Origin: Sphingomonadales bacterium
Lineage (GTDB): Bacteria > Pseudomonadota > Alphaproteobacteria > Sphingomonadales > Sphingomonadaceae
NCBI GenBank assembly: GCA_025360285.1
Contig: JANYCM010000324.1
Location: forward strand, 1 to 16,063
DNA length: 16,063 nucleotides
Direction: 5' to 3'
The stretch's first letter is position 1. Every line of letters starts with the position of its first letter. Positions 7,666 to 15,763 of this stretch are shown here, one piece after another. Both the position numbers and the translations under genes were made by a program. Below the pieces are notes generated by a model, which saw only the letters and a program-made list of their open reading frames with translations, searched no databases and was not told the origin of the DNA.

Positions 7666-7738
7666 AACCATAATGATCTCGGATGCGGAGCGCCATCCCT
7701 TTCGTGCATTGGTTCACCCAAAGGCCAGGAGATTGATC

Positions 7739-8644
7739 ATGCCGGCTGACTATCGTGCTTTCGGCCTGTGGTTGGCTCTGACGCTGGGGCTGGCGCCCTG
7801 CCCTGCCGCCGCTGTGGGCCAGCACCCTTTTGCGCATTGGATTGATGCCTCAACCCCCGCCGCACCGCAGACCCAGGTGCAGCGCTATGACAGCGACACC
7901 TTTGTCATCCGGCAATCGGTGCGTACCAATTTCGAAGCGCCCTTCCTCTATCTGCTATTCGGCCGCGATCGGGCACTGTTGATCGACACCGGTGCCGGCG
8001 GGCTGGCGATCCGTCCCACCGTGGACGCGCTGATCGCCGGCTGGCTCGCCAGCCACCACCGGGCGTCGATCCCGTTGGTCGTGGCGCATTCGCACAGCCA
8101 CGGTGACCATCATCAGGGCGACAGCGAGTTCGCGGCGCGGCCCGATACGACGGTGGTTGGCCTGAAACCCGAAGACGTCGCCGCTTTCTTCGGCGTGGCG
8201 CATTGGCCGGCCGACATCGCCACTTTTGATCTGGGCGGCCGCCCACTGTCGATCATCCCGACGCCAGGACATGAACCGGCGCATATTATGGTCTATGATG
8301 CCAAAACTCACCTCCTGTTTTCGGGCGATATGCTCTATGCGGGCCGCCTCTATGTGCCGACCGATCAGTTCCCAATCTTTGTGGCCAGCGCCGATCGTCT
8401 TGCCGCCTTCGCCAAGGCGCACCCGGTTGCCATGCTGCTCGGCGCCCATATCGAAATGACGAGCACGCCGGGCAAGGATTACGGGATGCAAGCCGCTGCC
8501 CATCCCGATGAGCACCCGCTTGAACTGCCGGCCGACGCGCCGGCGCGGTTGCAGGCGGCGGTCCATCGCATGGCCGATGCGCCGGTCATCGGCAATGAGG
8601 GCGATTTCATCATCTATCCGCGCCCGCCGCGCCCGCGGCCTTGA
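7739..8644 (+). CDS. Exported metallo-beta-lactamase-fold hydrolase
   Basis: This 301-residue protein has a Sec signal peptide (hydrophobic FGLWLALTLGLA, likely cleavage after about Ala25), so it acts in the periplasm or outside. Metal-binding motifs of the MBL fold are complete: HSHGDHH (His119, His121, Asp123, His124), PTPGHE (His178), LFSGDML (Asp197) and LGAHIEM (His237), indicating a two-metal hydrolase. ATG at 7739 is chosen over the frame opening at 7673 because AGGAGA lies 6 nt upstream (7727-7732) and the signal peptide starts there. The substrate cannot be read; the fold includes lactonases, thioesterases, glyoxalase II and beta-lactamases. It is the first gene of a two-gene unit with the sulfotransferase and is divergent from the transporter operon. 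Confidence 0.87.
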   Translation: MPADYRAFGLWLALTLGLAPCPAAAVGQHPFAHWIDASTPAAPQTQVQRYDSDTFVIRQSVRTNFEAPFLYLLFGRDRALLIDTGAGGLAIRPTVDALIAGWLASHHRASIPLVVAHSHSHGDHHQGDSEFAARPDTTVVGLKPEDVAAFFGVAHWPADIATFDLGGRPLSIIPTPGHEPAHIMVYDAKTHLLFSGDMLYAGRLYVPTDQFPIFVASADRLAAFAKAHPVAMLLGAHIEMTSTPGKDYGMQAAAHPDEHPLELPADAPARLQAAVHRMADAPVIGNEGDFIIYPRPPRPRP

Positions 8645-8651
8645 GCGAGCG

Positions 8652-10202
8652 GTGAGCCTGGCCCGCCAAGCGCTGGCACGCGGCGACATGGCGGCGGTGC
8701 GGCATCACGCCGCCGCGCTTGCTGCGCAACCGGCGTCGGCCGCCGAAGGCCGTTTCCTGCTCGGCATAGCTGATGCAAGCGAAGGCCGGGTCAGCGCCGG
8801 GCTCGGCCATGTCGAAGCCGCCATCGCCATCGCTCCGACGGCAGAATATCTGGCGCAACAGGCGCGGCTGCTAATCCTGCTTCGCCGTGATGGCGAAGCG
8901 CGCAGCGCCGCGCTTGCCGCCGAAGCCATGGGGCCGGACGACGCGCTGACCTTCGATACCATCGGCAACATTCACGCCCGGCTCGGCGACCATCAGGCAG
9001 CCTTGCGGGCCTTTGAACCGGCGGTGGCACTTGATGGCGGCAAGATCGAATATCGCTACAATCTTGCCATGGCGCTGGGTTTTGTCGGCCGGACGGCGGA
9101 TGCGGCGGCACAGCATGAGGCCATCCTGGCGCAATCACCCGCCAATGGCCGGGCGCATTACGCCCTGTCGGGTCTCGCCAAGGCAAGCCGTGCGGCCAAT
9201 CATATCGACCGGCTGGAGGCGGTGCTGGCACGGCAGCCGGGGGCCGATGATGCGCTGCGTATCCGCTATGCGCTGGCCAAGGAATATGAGGACCTGGGCG
9301 AGGCGGCGGCGGCATTTCGCCATCTCGACGCCGCCAACACCGCCCATAAAGCCCGCATCGGCTATGATTTTGCCGGCGATGCGGCGATCTTTGATGCCCT
9401 TGAGGCCGGGTTTCGTCGCCCCGGCTTTTTCGCCGGCGCCAGCGCCCGCACTGATGCGCCAATTTTCATCACCGGTATGCCGCGCACCGGGACGACACTG
9501 GTTGATCGAATCCTGTCATCGCATCCGGGCGTTCACAGCGCTGGCGAATTGCAGGCCATGCCGCTCGCGATCAAGCAGCTTGGCGGCACGAAATCGCGCT
9601 TCGTCACCGACCCGGAAACCATCGCTGCGTCCGCGGCGCTATCGCCCGATGCGGTCGGTGCCGCCTATATGGCCCATGCCAGCCAGCACCGCCGGCGTGC
9701 TGACGGGCGCTTCATCGACAAATTGCCCGCCAATTTCCTCTATATCGGCCATATCGCCCGGGCCTTGCCGCGGGCGTCCATCGTCTGCCTGCGCCGGCAT
9801 CCGATGGACACGGTGTGGAGCAATTACAAAAATCTGTTTGCCACCACCTCGGCCTATTATGCCTATAGTCATGATCTGCTGGATACCGCGCGCTACTATG
9901 CCCGCTTCGACCGGCTGATGGCGTTTTGGGAGGGTCTGGTGCCCGGCCGGGTGCTGCAACTCCAGTATGAAGACCTGGTCACCAATCAGGAGGCCGAAAG
10001 CCGGCGGCTGTTTGCCCATTGTGGGCTGGAATGGACCGACGCGGCGCTTGATTTTCACACCAACAGCGCTGCCGTGGCGACACCCAGCGCGGCACAGGTG
10101 CGGCGGCCGATGTACCGCGATTCTGTGGCGCGCTGGCGGGCGCATGAAGCCGCGCTGGCACCGGTGCAAGCATTTTTCGCAGAGGCGGGAATAGCGCTTT
10201 GA
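8652..10202 (+). CDS. TPR-repeat sulfotransferase
   Basis: This 516-residue protein combines an N-terminal helical repeat region of TPR type (about 1-240, including FDTIGNIHARLGDHQAALRA and YNLAMALGFVGRTADAAAQH) with a C-terminal sulfotransferase. The 5'-phosphosulfate loop for the donor PAPS is FITGMPRTGTTLVDR (GMPRTGTT from residue 275), and the 3'-phosphate motif is LRRHPMDTVWSNYKN (from 380). YEDLV near 440 is also typical. The acceptor is unknown; TPR domains suggest a protein or peptide partner. GTG at 8652 follows the upstream stop by 7 nt and is the first sensible start; the frame opening at 8508 overlaps the preceding gene and adds arginine-rich nonsense. ATG at 8688 is an alternative. 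No signal peptide is seen, so it is probably cytoplasmic. Confidence 0.87.
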   Translation: MSLARQALARGDMAAVRHHAAALAAQPASAAEGRFLLGIADASEGRVSAGLGHVEAAIAIAPTAEYLAQQARLLILLRRDGEARSAALAAEAMGPDDALTFDTIGNIHARLGDHQAALRAFEPAVALDGGKIEYRYNLAMALGFVGRTADAAAQHEAILAQSPANGRAHYALSGLAKASRAANHIDRLEAVLARQPGADDALRIRYALAKEYEDLGEAAAAFRHLDAANTAHKARIGYDFAGDAAIFDALEAGFRRPGFFAGASARTDAPIFITGMPRTGTTLVDRILSSHPGVHSAGELQAMPLAIKQLGGTKSRFVTDPETIAASAALSPDAVGAAYMAHASQHRRRADGRFIDKLPANFLYIGHIARALPRASIVCLRRHPMDTVWSNYKNLFATTSAYYAYSHDLLDTARYYARFDRLMAFWEGLVPGRVLQLQYEDLVTNQEAESRRLFAHCGLEWTDAALDFHTNSAAVATPSAAQVRRPMYRDSVARWRAHEAALAPVQAFFAEAGIAL

Positions 10203-10204
10203 AC

Positions 10205-10232
10205 TGTCACCCCCGCTGACGCGGAGGTGACA
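10205..10232. terminator. Bidirectional hairpin between convergent genes
   Basis: TGTCACC (10205-10211) pairs with GGTGACA (10226-10232). After one mismatch, CCGC pairs with GCGG around a TGAC loop. It starts 2 nt after the sulfotransferase stop and 28 nt from the stop of the convergent receptor gene. No T-run follows on either side, so it may be a weak terminator or a copy of a small dispersed palindrome. Confidence 0.5.
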
Positions 10233-10259
10233 AGCCCATCAATCTGACGCCGGCTGGTG

Positions 10260-12680
10260 TCAGAAGTGCACCCTGGCTTCAAAACCCACCGTCCGCGGCG
10301 TGATGACGGCATAGCTATAGTAGCGCCGAGTGATTCCGAACGACGTATTCTGTACCCCGATCTTGCTGTAATCATTGCCGATCGAACTGACGGCGTAAAC
10401 ATTGAAAATATTGGTCGCATAGACGCCGAAATCATAGCGGCCGATTTTCACATTGGCCGAGGCGCGGTTGAGCCAATAATCGGGGATCGTCTCACCATAA
10501 CCGCGGTTGCCCGTCTTGGTGAAGACATCGCCATGATATGTCAGTGCCCAGTTCAAGGTTAGATCGGCGGTGTCGGACAGTGGCGTCTTGTAGGTGGCGA
10601 TCAGGCTGCCAGAATGCTTCTGTGATCCTGGCAGGCGATCCCCGGCAAAGGCCGTGAACTTCTGGGTGCCGACGGTGATCAGGTCAGGCGCATCCTTGGT
10701 CAGGTGCGCGTCGGTATAGGCATAGGTTGCCGCCAGCGACAGGCTATCGGTAAGCTTGGCCGTGCCGTTGAACTCGACACCCTGGGATACGGCGGCGCCG
10801 GCATTGGTGTTGATCCCGACGGCACCATTGACCGTCTGACTGCCGACCTGCAAATCCTTCCACAGGATGTGATAGGCATCGAGGTTGATGGTCAGCCGGC
10901 CATCGAAGAAAGTGCCGCGAACCCCGATTTCCTTGTTATAGGTTTTGTCGGGGCCATAGAAAAGTTCGTTCGGCAAGGCGCAGACATTCTGCCCCGGCGA
11001 CAAGGGCAGGATGCAGGGCGCCACCGTGTTCGGCCCGCCGATGCGATAGCCAGTCGAGAAAGTGCCATAGATCAGCAGCCCCTCACGGAATTTATAGGAG
11101 GCATTGGCCTTGTAAACGAAACCGTCAGCGCTCGACTTGCCCGAACCGATCCGTGAGGGCGCAAACTGGATCAGTGGATAGGGCGTGCGCATCAACCCAC
11201 CGCCGAATAGCGGCAAATCGGTGCCACCGCGCGCCGTCGCATCATATTTATAATAGCGCCCGCCGCCGGTGATCTGGAAAGCATCGGTGAATTTCCACGT
11301 CAGTTCACCAAAAACCGCCTTTTCCTTGTTCGAATTGTCGATAAACGAAATATATTCCAGGTCATCGACACGTGGCGAGCTGATGAAATTGGCAAAGCCG
11401 GGCGTGTATTCCTGGCGATCGCCCTGATTTTTCAGATGGTTGTAAAAACCGCCCAGGGTCCAGCTGATCGGGCCGCCGTGCGTCGACACCAGCCGCAATT
11501 CCTGGGTGAATTGTTCGTTGCGATTATGGTTCTTGGCATAAGAGGAAAAAGCCGGAAAGGCCTCATAGCTGTAATTCAGATCGAGTAGCAGATCCGTATT
11601 GTCTGAAATGCGGTTGTTGTTCTGAAGCGTGTAGGCGGTTGAAGAGACCAATTGGGCGATATGGCCAAGATTGGCTTGCAGCTCAAAGCTGTAAAGATAG
11701 GCACGGCGGTCGGCCGGTTCCAGATAGCGCCAGGGGCCCTCATAGTCACCGGTGTTAAACGCCCCGGCGCCATTTGATTGGCGGCCATTGGTCTTGGTCT
11801 GCTGGAAAGCGAAGGTAAGATAGCCCTTCAGGTTTTCATTGGCTTCGAGCAGCAGCGTGTTGCGCGTCGTCCAGGTGCGCTCAAAATTGACGTCATTGGC
11901 GCGGAAGAAATTGGCCTGATATTGCGGTGATGTGACTGTGGTGTTGTTCTTGCCGCCGGGCTGCGGCAGCGAGGTGCCAGGCTTTTGCAGCAGGAAAGGG
12001 TAATCAATGAAACCGGGTTCATAATAATAGCCGGCGGTGCTGCGCAGCGCGATATGATCCTTGACGATCGGAATGTTGACGGTGAAATCGCCCTGAACGC
12101 CCAACTGGCTGCCATGCGAAACCGACGAACCACGCACATGGACATCAAGGCTGAATTTTTCGGTGTCGGGACGATTGGGGATGTAGCGAATGGCCCCGGC
12201 GAGCGTGCCGGCCCCGTAAAGCGTGCCTTGCGGCCCGAGCAGCACCTCGACACGCTGCAAATCGAGCAGCTTGAAATCTTGATAAAGCGGCACTTCGCCC
12301 ATGTAGATGGCGACGGCATTGTCACCATTATTGCCGAAATCGCTGGTGTCATCGGCGGAAAGACCGCGCAGAATGATCGTGCCGGTGGCGCGCGGGCCAG
12401 TCTGGTTGATCGTCACGCCAGGGGTGAAATCGGCAAGCCCGCGAATGTCGCTGATGCGCTGCGACTGCAACTGCTCCGAGCCAATGGCCGATATGTTGAT
12501 CGGCACGTCGGCGAGCGAGGTCGATCGGCGGGTGGCGGTGACGATGATGGCGTCGGTACCGTCAGCGGCATCGGCGGTTGTCGTAACGGCCTGCGCAAAC
12601 GCCGGCGCAGCAATGAAAATGCCTGTAGTCAACATGCTTGCCGCCAGCAAAGTGGCTTTCGCCTGGAAGCGTGCTGTCAT
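10260..12680 (-). CDS. TonB-dependent outer-membrane receptor
   Basis: This 806-residue outer-membrane barrel imports a large or scarce substrate using energy from TonB. The signal peptide is at about 1-30 (ending AFAQA), followed by the TonB-box-like segment DAIIVTATRR. The plug domain follows (ADVPINISAIGSEQL, IRGLADFTPGVTINQTGPR, IILRGLSADDT, VEVLLGPQGTLYGAGTLAGAIRY), then a long beta-barrel ending in aromatic Phe (GFEARVHF). ATG at 12680 has AGGGGG about 6 nt upstream; the frame continues to a TTG at 12710, which lacks support. The sequence resembles the large receptor families expanded in sphingomonads; the substrate is not readable. It lies downstream of a kinase/regulator pair on the same strand, and converges on the sulfotransferase gene. 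Confidence 0.93.
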   Translation of the reverse strand: MTARFQAKATLLAASMLTTGIFIAAPAFAQAVTTTADAADGTDAIIVTATRRSTSLADVPINISAIGSEQLQSQRISDIRGLADFTPGVTINQTGPRATGTIILRGLSADDTSDFGNNGDNAVAIYMGEVPLYQDFKLLDLQRVEVLLGPQGTLYGAGTLAGAIRYIPNRPDTEKFSLDVHVRGSSVSHGSQLGVQGDFTVNIPIVKDHIALRSTAGYYYEPGFIDYPFLLQKPGTSLPQPGGKNNTTVTSPQYQANFFRANDVNFERTWTTRNTLLLEANENLKGYLTFAFQQTKTNGRQSNGAGAFNTGDYEGPWRYLEPADRRAYLYSFELQANLGHIAQLVSSTAYTLQNNNRISDNTDLLLDLNYSYEAFPAFSSYAKNHNRNEQFTQELRLVSTHGGPISWTLGGFYNHLKNQGDRQEYTPGFANFISSPRVDDLEYISFIDNSNKEKAVFGELTWKFTDAFQITGGGRYYKYDATARGGTDLPLFGGGLMRTPYPLIQFAPSRIGSGKSSADGFVYKANASYKFREGLLIYGTFSTGYRIGGPNTVAPCILPLSPGQNVCALPNELFYGPDKTYNKEIGVRGTFFDGRLTINLDAYHILWKDLQVGSQTVNGAVGINTNAGAAVSQGVEFNGTAKLTDSLSLAATYAYTDAHLTKDAPDLITVGTQKFTAFAGDRLPGSQKHSGSLIATYKTPLSDTADLTLNWALTYHGDVFTKTGNRGYGETIPDYWLNRASANVKIGRYDFGVYATNIFNVYAVSSIGNDYSKIGVQNTSFGITRRYYSYAVITPRTVGFEARVHF

Positions 12681-12744
12681 TTTTTGACCCCCTAAACCCT
12701 TGATATTCAATGTATGCTGCTCTTCCCCTCGGCTGCGCCCTCGT

Positions 12745-12778
12745 TTACGGTTGTGACTATGCCGCCATCTTGCCGTAA
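12745..12778. promoter_or_regulatory. Inverted repeat upstream of the receptor gene
   Basis: TTACGG (12745-12750) and CCGTAA (12773-12778) form perfect 6-bp arms separated by 22 bases, 65-98 bases upstream of the receptor ATG. Position suits an operator, possibly for the LuxR-type response regulator encoded just upstream, but no known consensus is matched. Confidence 0.3.
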
Positions 12779-12842
12779 CAAAGAGTTATGGGGCCACTAC
12801 AGACCGGCCAATGGGGCATTTGACGTATGACGGTCCGTCGCA

Positions 12843-12869
12843 GGCCGGCGGGGCACGGGCCGGCGGGGC
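12843..12869. repeat. Short GC-rich tandem direct repeat
   Basis: GGCCGGCGGGGC occurs at 12843-12854 and again at 12858-12869, a 15-base period with two copies. It lies between the response-regulator stop and the receptor promoter region. It may contribute to transcript ending after the regulator gene, but no clean hairpin with T-run is visible. Confidence 0.4.
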
Positions 12870-12891
12870 CTCAACGGCTCGTGTTGCCGCC

Positions 12892-13791
12892 TTATTGCGT
12901 CAGCGTTTTCACCGCCGCCGCCGCCGCCGAGGCGCGGTTTTCGATGCCCATTTTTTCGAACACCTGTTCAAGATGCTTGTTCACCGTTCGCGGCGAAATG
13001 CCCAATATTTCGCTGATTTCGCGGTTGGCCTTGCCGCGGCTGATCCATAGCAGCACTTCGGCCTCGCGATCAGTGAGGCCGTGGCGTGCCGCCAGCAGGC
13101 CTTCTTCGGCGCCATCGGCGGTTTCGCTGATGCGGAACAGCCATTCATCCGGGCCACTGCGCGCTATTAGTGTTGCTTCCAGCCGGCCACCTGCAACGGG
13201 CTGGCAATGAACACCCTGATCGCCCCCTTCGGCGAGCCGCAGCAGGGTTTCGGCCAGCATTGCGAACGTCGCCGCATCAGTGAAATGCTGCGCCAGGATC
13301 ACTTTGGTGCGCGGCGTTGACCATAGGGGCGTGCCGGCGGAATCAAGGGCAAGCAGGGAACGGCCACCATCGTCAAGCACAGCCTGGCTGCCCCGCGCGA
13401 TGCGCGCGTTGGCAAGATGGACACGAATGCGCGCCAGCAATTCATCAACAATGATCGGCTTGGTGACATAATCAACGCCGCCGACGGCGAGCCCGCGAAC
13501 GACATGTTCGGTTTCGGTGAGTCCGGTCATGAAGATCACCGGAATGGCGGCAAGGCGCGGATCGGCCTTGATGCGCCGGGTGGTCTCGAACCCGTCCAGC
13601 CCCGGCATCACGGCATCCATGATAACAAGGTCAGGCACCGCCAGCGCCAACGATTGCAGCGCTGCCGCGCCGTTGCTGGCAACCAGGACGGTCATGCCCG
13701 CCGCTTCCAGCGCTGCTGAAACAAACTTCAGCGATTCAAGCGTATCATCGACGACAAGGATCGTCGCCGCGCCGGACGGGATGCTAGCCAT
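12892..13791 (-). CDS. LuxR-type response regulator
   Basis: This 299-residue transcription factor has an N-terminal receiver domain with acidic pair Asp15/Asp16, phospho-acceptor Asp59 (VIMDAVMPGLDG), Thr89 and Lys111. A C-terminal LuxR/NarL-type helix-turn-helix covers about 236-290 (LTDREAEVLLWISRGKANREISEILGISPRTVNKHLEQVF). Between them, about 135-230 is an extra domain (LALDSAGTPLWSTP... DEWLFRIS) that may be PAS-like. ATG at 13791 is chosen because the longer frame to 13884 only adds sequence overlapping the kinase gene. The start overlaps the kinase stop by 8 nt (ATGGCTAG), so the two are translated together and form a cognate pair. The receptor gene 211 bp downstream is a plausible target. 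Confidence 0.9.
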   Translation of the reverse strand: MASIPSGAATILVVDDTLESLKFVSAALEAAGMTVLVASNGAAALQSLALAVPDLVIMDAVMPGLDGFETTRRIKADPRLAAIPVIFMTGLTETEHVVRGLAVGGVDYVTKPIIVDELLARIRVHLANARIARGSQAVLDDGGRSLLALDSAGTPLWSTPRTKVILAQHFTDAATFAMLAETLLRLAEGGDQGVHCQPVAGGRLEATLIARSGPDEWLFRISETADGAEEGLLAARHGLTDREAEVLLWISRGKANREISEILGISPRTVNKHLEQVFEKMGIENRASAAAAAVKTLTQ

Positions 13792-15520
13792 GGGCGTCCA
13801 GCAATCGCAGATAGCCACCAAGATCAAAAGCCCGGACATGCCCGCGCAATTGATCGACCAGCGGGCCGCTGGCCGGCACTTCACTGGCTAGTGTCGACAA
13901 CGCGGCCTCAATACCGCGAACATGGCCGACCTGCCCGAGCCGGCGAAGCTCGGCAAAATTGCTTGCCGCCGCCGCAAGATCGGCGGCCGGCAACGCCATG
14001 TCCTTGGCGACGCCCGTGTCGGATTGCCATTCCAGCCCAAGCTGGCTGGCGATCGAATCGAGCAGCGCTTCAAGTTCAACAGGCTTGGCAATAAAGCCGT
14101 CATGTGCCGCCGCACCATCGCCGCCCGCGGTTAATTCATGAGCATTGGCCGACACCAGCAGTATTTTCAATCGAGCGCCGTCGGGCGGCCCAACGGCAAT
14201 GGCGCGCAGGCGTGCCGCCACCTGCCAGCCCGACATGGCCGGCATCTGAATATCGAGGAGCACAAGATCAGGCGCACAGCGCAGCGCCAGATCAATGCCA
14301 TCCGGGCCATTATTGGCGGCATATACGTTGAAACCCAGCGGCCGCAGCAGGCTTTGCAGGACGGCCAGTTGCACCGGATCATCATCAACAAGCAGGATGG
14401 TGCGGCGGCGGCCGGTGTAACCCGTGATCAACCGCTGCCGAGCGGTGGCGGCAAGGGCGTCACCAGGTTCGGCAAGCAGCAGCCGCAGCCTGAACACGCT
14501 GCCGGCGCCCGGCACGCTGGTGGCGGCGACATCACCACCCATCACCTGGGCCAGGACACGGGTTATGGCGAGGCCAAGTCCGGTCCCCGGCTGGGCGCGC
14601 GCGGCATCGCCGCTGCCCCGTTCAAAGGGTTCAAAAATGCGGTCAATTTCATCGGCGGGAATGCCAATGCCGGTATCGGCAATTTCGAATTCAGCGACCA
14701 GGCCGCGATACCGCACCGTCAGGGTCGCCGACCCTTGCGGCGTGTATTTGATGGCGTTGGACAACAGGTTGATGAGGATCTGGCGCAGGCGCTTTTCATC
14801 GGTACGCACAAAGGCCGGCAGGTTGGCGGCGGGTCGATAGTGAAACTCCAGCCCCTTGTTTTCGGCCTGCATCCGGAACATCGCTACGATCGATTCAAGG
14901 AATGCCGGCAAGGGCACGACGTCGCGATTGAGTTTCACGACCCCGCTTTCGATACGCGAAATGTCGAGCAGGCCATCGACGATATTGGTCAAATGTTCCG
15001 AAGAACGGCGGATGACGGTGCCGGCCTCTCTTGGCGCGATCCCGGCACCGCGCTCCAGCAACTGGGCATAGCCGTAGATGGCGTTGAGCGGCGAGCGTAT
15101 CTCATGGCTGACGCCGACAAGGTATCGGCTCTTGGCAAGGTTGGCGGCCTCGGCTGCTTCCTTGGCACGCGTCAGCGCCGCATCAGTCATCCGGTGAGCG
15201 GCGATTTCGGCCAGCAACCCGTCGGTATGTTGGTCGTCCTCAGCTTGCGCGACGCGCCGCCTGCCGCGGCCCGCCACCATCCACCATCCCGTGAAACCCG
15301 CGAGCATGGCGAGTGCAAAGAATAGGCGCCATAATATTGTGCCGATAATGGCGCGACTTGCTGGCGCCACCGCGTCAGAGATACGCAATATCGTATAAAG
15401 CGCTGAAGCGTTGGCCATAGTGATAAAGGCCAGCAGCCCGGCAAAACCGGCGACGACACCGGTGCGCTGTTGCAGTGGCGCGGGTCGCAGCACTCGAGGG
15501 ACATGGGGCTCGCGTTTCAT
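13784..15520 (-). CDS. Hybrid sensor histidine kinase/receiver, membrane-bound
   Basis: This 578-residue inner-membrane kinase has two transmembrane segments (about 21-45 and 57-82) joined by a loop of about 11 residues, so there is no periplasmic sensor domain. A coiled linker (about 90-130) leads to HisKA with His139 in SHEIRSPLNAIYGY, then HATPase with Asn255 (NLLSNAIKY), DTGIGIP (282-288) and GTGLGL (312-317). A receiver follows with Asp379-381, phospho-acceptor Asp423 (LLDIQMP) and Lys479. The final 65 residues are helical (ELRRLGQVGHVRGIEAALSTL) without a recognisable Hpt histidine motif. ATG at 15520 opens the frame but has only a weak ribosome site. It overlaps the response-regulator gene by 8 nt. 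Confidence 0.92.
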   Translation of the reverse strand: MKREPHVPRVLRPAPLQQRTGVVAGFAGLLAFITMANASALYTILRISDAVAPASRAIIGTILWRLFFALAMLAGFTGWWMVAGRGRRRVAQAEDDQHTDGLLAEIAAHRMTDAALTRAKEAAEAANLAKSRYLVGVSHEIRSPLNAIYGYAQLLERGAGIAPREAGTVIRRSSEHLTNIVDGLLDISRIESGVVKLNRDVVPLPAFLESIVAMFRMQAENKGLEFHYRPAANLPAFVRTDEKRLRQILINLLSNAIKYTPQGSATLTVRYRGLVAEFEIADTGIGIPADEIDRIFEPFERGSGDAARAQPGTGLGLAITRVLAQVMGGDVAATSVPGAGSVFRLRLLLAEPGDALAATARQRLITGYTGRRRTILLVDDDPVQLAVLQSLLRPLGFNVYAANNGPDGIDLALRCAPDLVLLDIQMPAMSGWQVAARLRAIAVGPPDGARLKILLVSANAHELTAGGDGAAAHDGFIAKPVELEALLDSIASQLGLEWQSDTGVAKDMALPAADLAAAASNFAELRRLGQVGHVRGIEAALSTLASEVPASGPLVDQLRGHVRAFDLGGYLRLLDAHG

Positions 15521-15547
15521 GCAGGCAGGATTGGCGGATGCACCGCC

Positions 15548-15563
15548 CGAGTCAAATCACTCG
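15548..15563. other. Small palindrome upstream of the kinase gene
   Basis: CGAGT-N6-ACTCG lies 28-43 bases before the kinase ATG in the 243-base gap between the kinase gene and the insertion-sequence gene. It could be an operator or a leader hairpin. The rest of the gap holds no gene that I can support. Confidence 0.25.
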
Positions 15564-15763
15564 AATTGACGCAGTGGCGTGGGCGCCAGCGCGGCGGGTC
15601 CAAATCGGCTGATTGTCGATCGTGACAGCACCTGATTCCAAGTCTTGCTACATCGGCGACAAATTGGCCCACAGAAAATTTTTTTTGACGTCCTCCCTGT
15701 TTTTTCATCGAGTTTGAGCGAGAGTTTTCCGGCCCTTTAGAGCCTGCGGGCAAGGAGCTGGAT

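Noticed and set aside
7587..7721. N-terminal extension of the binding protein frame
   Set aside because: It would place 45 residues before a clear lipoprotein signal and would cover the proposed promoter/operator region.
7587..7738. Guanidine riboswitch upstream of the operon
   Set aside because: Searched by eye for the conserved ykkC segments and paired ACGR-loop hairpins; none found, and the leader is too short for a full guanidine-I aptamer if the proposed promoter is right.
10244..10263. Second hairpin CTGAC...GTCAG near the receptor stop
   Set aside because: Only 5 bp of clean stem, overlapping the stop codon and without a T-run; too weak to call a terminator beside the stronger hairpin at 10205-10232.
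14138..15325. 395-codon open frame on the plus strand
   Set aside because: Antisense to the histidine kinase gene, whose motifs are complete on the other strand; the translation shows no family features.
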